Source of the DNA: Martinezella rhizogenes
Lineage (GTDB): Bacteria > Pseudomonadota > Alphaproteobacteria > Rhizobiales > Rhizobiaceae
Reading direction: 5' to 3'
Length of the DNA stretch: 64,000 nt
NCBI GenBank assembly: GCA_013322215.1
Contig: JAAMEZ010000033.1
Span: 124,001-188,000, forward strand
The position numbers and the translations under genes are program-made. Under the pieces are notes generated by a model. It searched no databases, was not told the origin of the DNA, and was given only the letters and a program-made list of their open reading frames with translations. Numbering within the stretch: the first letter of the stretch is position 1; every line of letters begins with the position of its first letter. Shown piece by piece: positions 59,187 through 64,000 of this stretch.

Positions 59187-62100
59187 ATGCCCGCAATTCA
59201 ATATCCGTTCATTGACATTGCCGTGCATCCGCGCGTTCGGGAGCGTTTCGCGCGCGGTGAAGCCATGGTCATGTTCTCGACCGGCATGGATCGCGTGCTC
59301 TGGGCCAATGGCGCAGGCGCCAACCTCTTCGGCTATGACGTCATTTACGATTTCGTCGAACAGGGACCGAAGCCCGGCGACGTCTCGTTCCGCCAGATCG
59401 ATGCAACGGCGCGGGGTCTCGGCACGGTCGGTGACCAGCGCACCTTCCTGATCCGCATGGCCTCGGGCTTCCAGCGGGCTGTTGTCAATGCGGCCGTCGA
59501 ACTCATTCGCATCCAGGCCGGCGAAGAGGCAGTCTTGTTTTCCTCTCCGGTCTCTTCGAAGCCACTCGCATCAGCCGAATGCGCCAAGCGCATGATTGAC
59601 GGGTTCGACGATCCCGATACCCACATTGCCGTCATCGGTCGCGACGGCGAAATCGTTACCGCCTCTCCCGGCTTCAGGACGCTCGGCGTGACGTCGCAGA
59701 CCGCACGGATGCTGACGACCATGGCCGGTGCACAGCCTGACCGGCTGATCAAACGGCCGATCTCGACCGGACATGGTTATCTGCCAGCCGCCATCGGCAA
59801 GCTCTCCGAAATTCCGGCCCTGCATTTGCTCTTCGTCGTCGAAACGGCAGTTGGCCATCTCGACCCGACGGCAAGCCTTGCCGAGGCGGTTCGCCCTGTC
59901 ACAGCCGTGGAGCCGCAGGCGGAAGAAGCCCGCAAAGAACTCGAAGCAGCGGCAGCGGACGAGGAGCCGAAAGCCGTTCCAACCGCGCCCTTCGGCGATG
60001 TCATCGATGCGGTAGCCGGTATTGAAGAGCTGGACGAGACGCCGGAATATCAGGCGGATGAGCAGGAAGAGGTAGCCCCGCTCGCCGGAAACTCAAACCA
60101 AGCCGCAACAGAAGCGGTTGATGTGGATGGTGTGCCCGAGGCAATTGCCGAGACTGTGGCTCACACCAGCGCGCATCAGCCGGATGCTGTAACGGACAGC
60201 GAAGACAACACCGCCGTAGAAATGACGGGGGCAGAGCCGCCTTCGCCGGAAAGCCACGCCGATATTGAAAACACCCCTGCGGAAGGTTTCAACTTCAAAC
60301 GCAACGGGCGCGCCACCCGCTTCGTCTGGAAGATCGATGCGGCCGGCCATTTCAGCGAGGTTTCCCGCGAATTTGCCGAGGCCGTAGGACCGCATGCCGC
60401 CCAGATTGCGGGTATTGCCTTTGCGGATGTCGCCCGCCGTTACAGTCTCGATCCGGATGGCAAGATTGCCGAATTGCTGGCGCGACGCGACACGTGGTCC
60501 GGCCGCACGATCTATTGGCCGGTGGAAGGCACGAGCCTGACCGTGCCGGTCGATCTTGCCGCATTGCCGACCTACACGCGCAGCCGCGAATTCGATGGCT
60601 TCCGGGGCTTCGGCGTCGTTCGCCTGGCGGATGCCATCGAAGATCCGATGAAGCGCGGCATGGCGCTCGGCACACAGGCGGCCGACGATACCGCAACCGT
60701 TGCCGAACCAGCCCCGGAAGTGAAGGCGACATCGAACGAGCAGCCAGCTCCCCAAGCAGAATCTCCGCCGGCGACGGAAGAGGAAGAGATTGAAAGCCCC
60801 GCCCAGGACAGCGCAGAAACTGCCCCGGTCTCGCATTACGAACCGCCGGCGCTGCGGATTTCCGAAACGCCGAACCGTCGCGAGTCGGACAAGGTCGTTC
60901 GCCTGCACGAGCGCCGGACCTTGACCCAGACTGCCCTTTCGCTGAGCGAACAGGCCGCCTTCCGCGAGATCGCCCGCCAGCTCGAACCCTTCGGCAAGCG
61001 CACGGAACCGCCGGCGGAGCAGCCTCACGACGGGCAGCATGAGGAAGGCGCCGATACCCCTCCGCAACCGAATGCGGCCGACGAAATCCTCTCCGAAGCG
61101 CCCGAAACCGCGGACGGACACGACCACCCCGATAACCAGCTACCGGCAGCAACAATTACCGAAGAGAACGTAGCCACGCCCGCCGTGAAGTTCGTCGAGA
61201 CCAAGGATGATAACGGCCCCAAAAGGGACGACGAGACTGTTGCCGAAGCTCCGCCGGCATCGGCCGAGCCGGAAGAGGATTTCGACCCTCTCGATGTTCT
61301 GAGCAACGCCATTCCACCACGCGTGAAGATGCGCATGGGCCTGTCGTCCGACATCGTCGATCAGCTGCCGCTCGCGATCCTCGTCCACGCCGGCGATCGC
61401 CTGATCCACGGCAATCCGGAATTCCTGCGGCTCACCGGCTATGAGAGCCTCGACGAGCTCGAACAGATCGGCGGCTTGGATGCGCTGTTGCAGCGCAACG
61501 ATCTCGAAGGCAAGACCGAGCAGCCCGGCACGATGATGGTCGTACGCGCCGACGATGCGCTGGTGCCGGTGACGGCCCGCCTGCAGTCGATCCGCTGGGA
61601 AGACGACGGTACGGCCTTGATGCTGGCGCTGATGCCGGTGGAAAGAAGCGAGCAGCCGGCACCGCCGCCGCAGCCGATCCCAGAAGAAGCGCGCCCCGAG
61701 CGCATCCTCGAAAAGGTCGCGAAGCTGCAGGTCGAAATCGAAGAGCTGCGCTCGACGTTGGAAACGGCGACCGACGGCGTGATCATCATCGGTCAGGACG
61801 GCGAGATCCGCTCGATGAACCGTTCGGCAAGCGCCCTCTTCAATTATGACGATCAGGAAACGCGCGGCAAACCCTTCGTCATGCTGTTTGCCCATGAAAG
61901 CCAGAAGGCGGTGCTCGATTATCTCGGCGGCCTTTCGGGCCATGGCGTCGCCAGCGTGCTCAACGACGGCCGCGAAGTGATCGGCCGCGAGGCATCCGGC
62001 GGTTTCGTGCCGCTGTTCATGACCATGGGCCGGCTGAATTCCTCGAACGGTTATTGCGCCGTCATCCGCGACATCACGCAATGGAAGCGCACGGAAGAGG

Positions 62101-62843
62101 AGCTGCGCAACGCCAAGCGCGCCGCCGAAACCGCCAATGCCCACAAGACGGACTTCCTGGCTCGCGTCAGCCATGAAATCCGCACGCCGCTCAACGCCAT
62201 CATCGGCTTTTCCGATATGATGGCCGGCGAGCGCTTCGGGCCGATCGGCCATTCCCGCTACGTCGAATATGCGACCGATATCGGCCGCTCCGGCCGGCAT
62301 GTGCTCGACATCGTCAACGATCTCCTCGACATCTCGAAGATCGAAGCCGGCGAGATGGATCTGGATTTCGCCTCCGTCGGCCTCAACGAAGCGATCACCG
62401 AAGCCGTGTCGCTGGTGCAGCCGCAGGCCAACAGCCAGCGCGTCATCATCCGCACGGCACTGTCGCAAGCCGTACCGAATGTCGTCGCCGACCTGCGCTC
62501 GATCAAGCAGATCGCGCTGAACATCCTCTCCAACGCCATCCGCTTCACCCCGTCGGGCGGCCAGATCGTCGTATCGACGGCCTATGAGGGTAATGGCAGC
62601 GTCGTGATGCGCATCCGGGATACCGGCGTCGGCATGACGCGCTCGGAGCTGGAACAGGCGATGAAACCTTTCCGGCAGGTCTCCACCAATTCCCGCAAGC
62701 GTGGTGACGGCACGGGCCTCGGCCTGCCGCTGACCAAGGCGATGGTCGATGCCAACAGGGCGACCTTCTCGATCAACTCGGCCCCGAACGAGGGCACGCT
62801 GGTCGAGATCACCTTTCCGTCTCAGAGGGTGCTGGCGAACTGA
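59187..62843 (+). CDS. cbrA: Multi-PAS sensor histidine kinase, probable CbrA
   Basis: 1218 residues, no clear membrane helix. N-terminal PAS-like segments (about 10-220), an acidic Pro/Glu/Ala-rich linker (about 230-370), another PAS-like block (380-490), a second linker (490-720), PAS domains at about 735-830 and 870-985, a HisKA domain with FLARVSHEIRTPLNAIIGFSDMM (phospho-acceptor His996) and an ATPase domain (N box NILSNAIRFTPSGG near 1115; GDGTGLGLPLTKAM near 1173). The H box is of the DivJ/PleC/PdhS type that acts on DivK. S. meliloti CbrA, which acts through CtrA and exopolysaccharide control, is the likely orthologue; PdhS1 is the alternative. Confidence 0.82.
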   Translation: MPAIQYPFIDIAVHPRVRERFARGEAMVMFSTGMDRVLWANGAGANLFGYDVIYDFVEQGPKPGDVSFRQIDATARGLGTVGDQRTFLIRMASGFQRAVVNAAVELIRIQAGEEAVLFSSPVSSKPLASAECAKRMIDGFDDPDTHIAVIGRDGEIVTASPGFRTLGVTSQTARMLTTMAGAQPDRLIKRPISTGHGYLPAAIGKLSEIPALHLLFVVETAVGHLDPTASLAEAVRPVTAVEPQAEEARKELEAAAADEEPKAVPTAPFGDVIDAVAGIEELDETPEYQADEQEEVAPLAGNSNQAATEAVDVDGVPEAIAETVAHTSAHQPDAVTDSEDNTAVEMTGAEPPSPESHADIENTPAEGFNFKRNGRATRFVWKIDAAGHFSEVSREFAEAVGPHAAQIAGIAFADVARRYSLDPDGKIAELLARRDTWSGRTIYWPVEGTSLTVPVDLAALPTYTRSREFDGFRGFGVVRLADAIEDPMKRGMALGTQAADDTATVAEPAPEVKATSNEQPAPQAESPPATEEEEIESPAQDSAETAPVSHYEPPALRISETPNRRESDKVVRLHERRTLTQTALSLSEQAAFREIARQLEPFGKRTEPPAEQPHDGQHEEGADTPPQPNAADEILSEAPETADGHDHPDNQLPAATITEENVATPAVKFVETKDDNGPKRDDETVAEAPPASAEPEEDFDPLDVLSNAIPPRVKMRMGLSSDIVDQLPLAILVHAGDRLIHGNPEFLRLTGYESLDELEQIGGLDALLQRNDLEGKTEQPGTMMVVRADDALVPVTARLQSIRWEDDGTALMLALMPVERSEQPAPPPQPIPEEARPERILEKVAKLQVEIEELRSTLETATDGVIIIGQDGEIRSMNRSASALFNYDDQETRGKPFVMLFAHESQKAVLDYLGGLSGHGVASVLNDGREVIGREASGGFVPLFMTMGRLNSSNGYCAVIRDITQWKRTEEELRNAKRAAETANAHKTDFLARVSHEIRTPLNAIIGFSDMMAGERFGPIGHSRYVEYATDIGRSGRHVLDIVNDLLDISKIEAGEMDLDFASVGLNEAITEAVSLVQPQANSQRVIIRTALSQAVPNVVADLRSIKQIALNILSNAIRFTPSGGQIVVSTAYEGNGSVVMRIRDTGVGMTRSELEQAMKPFRQVSTNSRKRGDGTGLGLPLTKAMVDANRATFSINSAPNEGTLVEITFPSQRVLAN

Positions 62844-62861
62844 GAGAAGCCCGGTTCGCCG

Positions 62862-63260
62862 TCAAAACCAGAGATCGCGCGCACATCGCCCGTCGGAAGG
62901 CAGATCTTCGAATGTGTCCAGGCCATCGAAATGATCGATCGGCAGGTCGGCGACGAGATCCGGCGGCGCCAGCCGCAGGTTGACGGCCATGCGCCGGCGG
63001 CCATCTTTCTGGAGCCGCAGGCCACGCCAGCTCAAGACGTTGGCGCAGGATGGGCAAAACAATATTTCGAGGGAGGGCTGCTTTTCCGCGCGGGCATAGG
63101 AGGCCGTCGCTCCGGTCACGGAAATCCGCTCCCCTTCATAATCATAGGCCCACAGCGCACCATAGCGCCGGCAGAGGGTGCAATTGCAGGCCGTAATCGA
63201 GCCCGGATCGCCTTCGAGCGTCCAGCCTGATTTACCGCAGTGACATGAACCGATCAGCAT
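62862..63260 (-). CDS. GFA family (glutathione-dependent formaldehyde-activating-like) protein (132 aa)
   Basis: Small zinc protein: MLIGSCHCGKSGWTLEG, ACNCTLCRRYGALWAYDY and FCPSCANVLSWRG hold the paired cysteines of the GFA/CENP-V fold. True Gfa adds formaldehyde to glutathione, but most paralogues have no known activity. It converges on cbrA (18-bp gap). Confidence 0.88.
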   Translation of the reverse strand: MLIGSCHCGKSGWTLEGDPGSITACNCTLCRRYGALWAYDYEGERISVTGATASYARAEKQPSLEILFCPSCANVLSWRGLRLQKDGRRRMAVNLRLAPPDLVADLPIDHFDGLDTFEDLPSDGRCARDLWF

Positions 63261-63427
63261 AGGTAAGCCGCTCCATCCCGCAATCTGGTCGCAGACGATA
63301 TTCTGCCTCAGTCGCGCAAGGCCTGCAAACCTCCGCAGCGGCTTTCGCTACCGAACAGCAGTGGGCATTCGAAGGATGCCGCCTGGATGGAGGCTTCGAT
63401 TGTCCGATCGACAATGGCCTCGCCGGC

Positions 63428-64000
63428 TCAACTCGCCAGAGCCAGGCCTCCGTAACGGCTGATTTCGCTTTCGATCTCGGCCACAAGCGTATCGAGCGCG
63501 GGATTTCTCACCTTGCGGCCGCGGCGCACCACATAGGCCAAGGCAGGCGGCGCCGGCAGGCCCTGGGTGAGAATTTCCATATCAGGCTGCAGATGGCGAC
63601 CATTCAGAAGCGCCACGCCGAGGCCCGAGGTCACGGCCGCGATGATCCCTGCCGCGCTCGCACATTCGAAGACGGTTTCCAGAACCACACCACCATCCTG
63701 CCCGATATCAAGCGCCCACCGACGATAGAAGCATTCATCGTCGAAAGAGAGGAAGGGGACCGGGCCGCTAGATGATAGAGACAGATCCGGATGCTTGACC
63801 CAATGCAGCTGCTCGCGAAAGAGAACGACATCGGTCGGGCGGACCTCATGAGCGAAAACCTGGATAATGGCGGCGTCGAGCTCCCCTCGCTCCAGCATTC
63901 CCCGAAGGATCAGGCTCATGCGGACCTTGGTGCGCACGGAGACATTCGGGTGCAGGCGGCGAAAACGCCCCAGGATACGCGCAAGGTCGGTGCAGGTCGT
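63428..64000 (-). CDS. LysR family regulator, effector domain (partial)
   Basis: 191 codons of the C-terminal effector domain; the DNA-binding N-terminus lies beyond the window. Features: GRFRRLHPNVSVRTKVRMSLILRGMLERGELDAAIIQVF, LHWVKHPDLSLS, GIIAAVTSGLGVALLNGRHL and VRRGRKVRNPALDTLVAEIESEI. The readable frame extends to the last base of the window. The 167 bp between it and the GFA gene hold nothing I can name. Confidence 0.87.
   Translation of the reverse strand, partial: TTCTDLARILGRFRRLHPNVSVRTKVRMSLILRGMLERGELDAAIIQVFAHEVRPTDVVLFREQLHWVKHPDLSLSSSGPVPFLSFDDECFYRRWALDIGQDGGVVLETVFECASAAGIIAAVTSGLGVALLNGRHLQPDMEILTQGLPAPPALAYVVRRGRKVRNPALDTLVAEIESEISRYGGLALAS

Overview
The window is about 64 kb of GC-rich, gene-dense alphaproteobacterial chromosome, almost certainly from Rhizobium (R. 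leguminosarum/etli/tropici type). The evidence is RirA with its Cys91/Cys99/Cys105 set beside dppABCDF, a CbrA-like PAS kinase next to a phasin and tRNA-His, a LpxQ-like lipid A oxidase, two intergenic mosaic elements resembling RIME1, an alphaproteobacterial tRNA-His without an encoded G-1, and the plant-type GshA. The gene order (glcDEF, gshA, guaB, rirA-dpp, mmsA, phasin, cbrA) also recalls the Sinorhizobium meliloti chromosome, which is a judgement from memory. No phage, IS element, CRISPR array, rRNA or integrase is visible.

Layout. 1-3.4 kb: the tail of a zinc alcohol dehydrogenase, an aldo/keto reductase, a HAD hydrolase, a small exported protein and tag. 3.7-6.8 kb: an envelope block with two L,D-transpeptidases, an LpxQ-like barrel and a DUF6881-like protein. 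6.9-12.5 kb: the glcDEF glycolate oxidase operon with a divergent LysR gene and a macrodomain protein. 12.6-14.8 kb: an atypical short adenosylhomocysteinase-like protein with a co-oriented LysR gene. 15-21.2 kb: NUDIX, Pit phosphate transporter, rsmE, LysE exporter, gshA and a DUF937 protein. 21.3-31.4 kb: redox enzymes with LysR/TetR regulators, a PdxI-like pyridoxal reductase, an ABC-F protein, two dienelactone-hydrolase-like proteins, and a DUF1127 gene divergent from a LsrB/VtlR-like regulator. 31.5-41.9 kb: guaB, a NIPSNAP protein, a PlsY of cyanobacterial appearance, an MBL hydrolase, an MFS exporter, rlmE with a Ppx/GppA phosphatase, and an ECF sigma/anti-sigma/TPR block. 42.1-45.6 kb: a type III polyketide synthase with an ICMT-type methyltransferase, a DadA-like oxidoreductase and gluconokinase. 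45.7-52.1 kb: dppABCDF and rirA. 52.2-64 kb: an M48 peptidase with a DUF898 membrane protein, VOC protein, mmsA with LysR, small proteins, tRNA-His, phasin, cbrA, GFA protein and a truncated LysR gene.

Most of the window is core metabolism and envelope maintenance controlled locally by LysR regulators: seven LysR genes are present, several divergent from their likely targets with palindromes between them. The parts that look least ordinary are the type III PKS/methyltransferase pair facing an ECF sigma module, the apparently transferred plsY, the short SAHH-like enzyme, and two families of intergenic repeats that supply start or stop codons to neighbouring genes.
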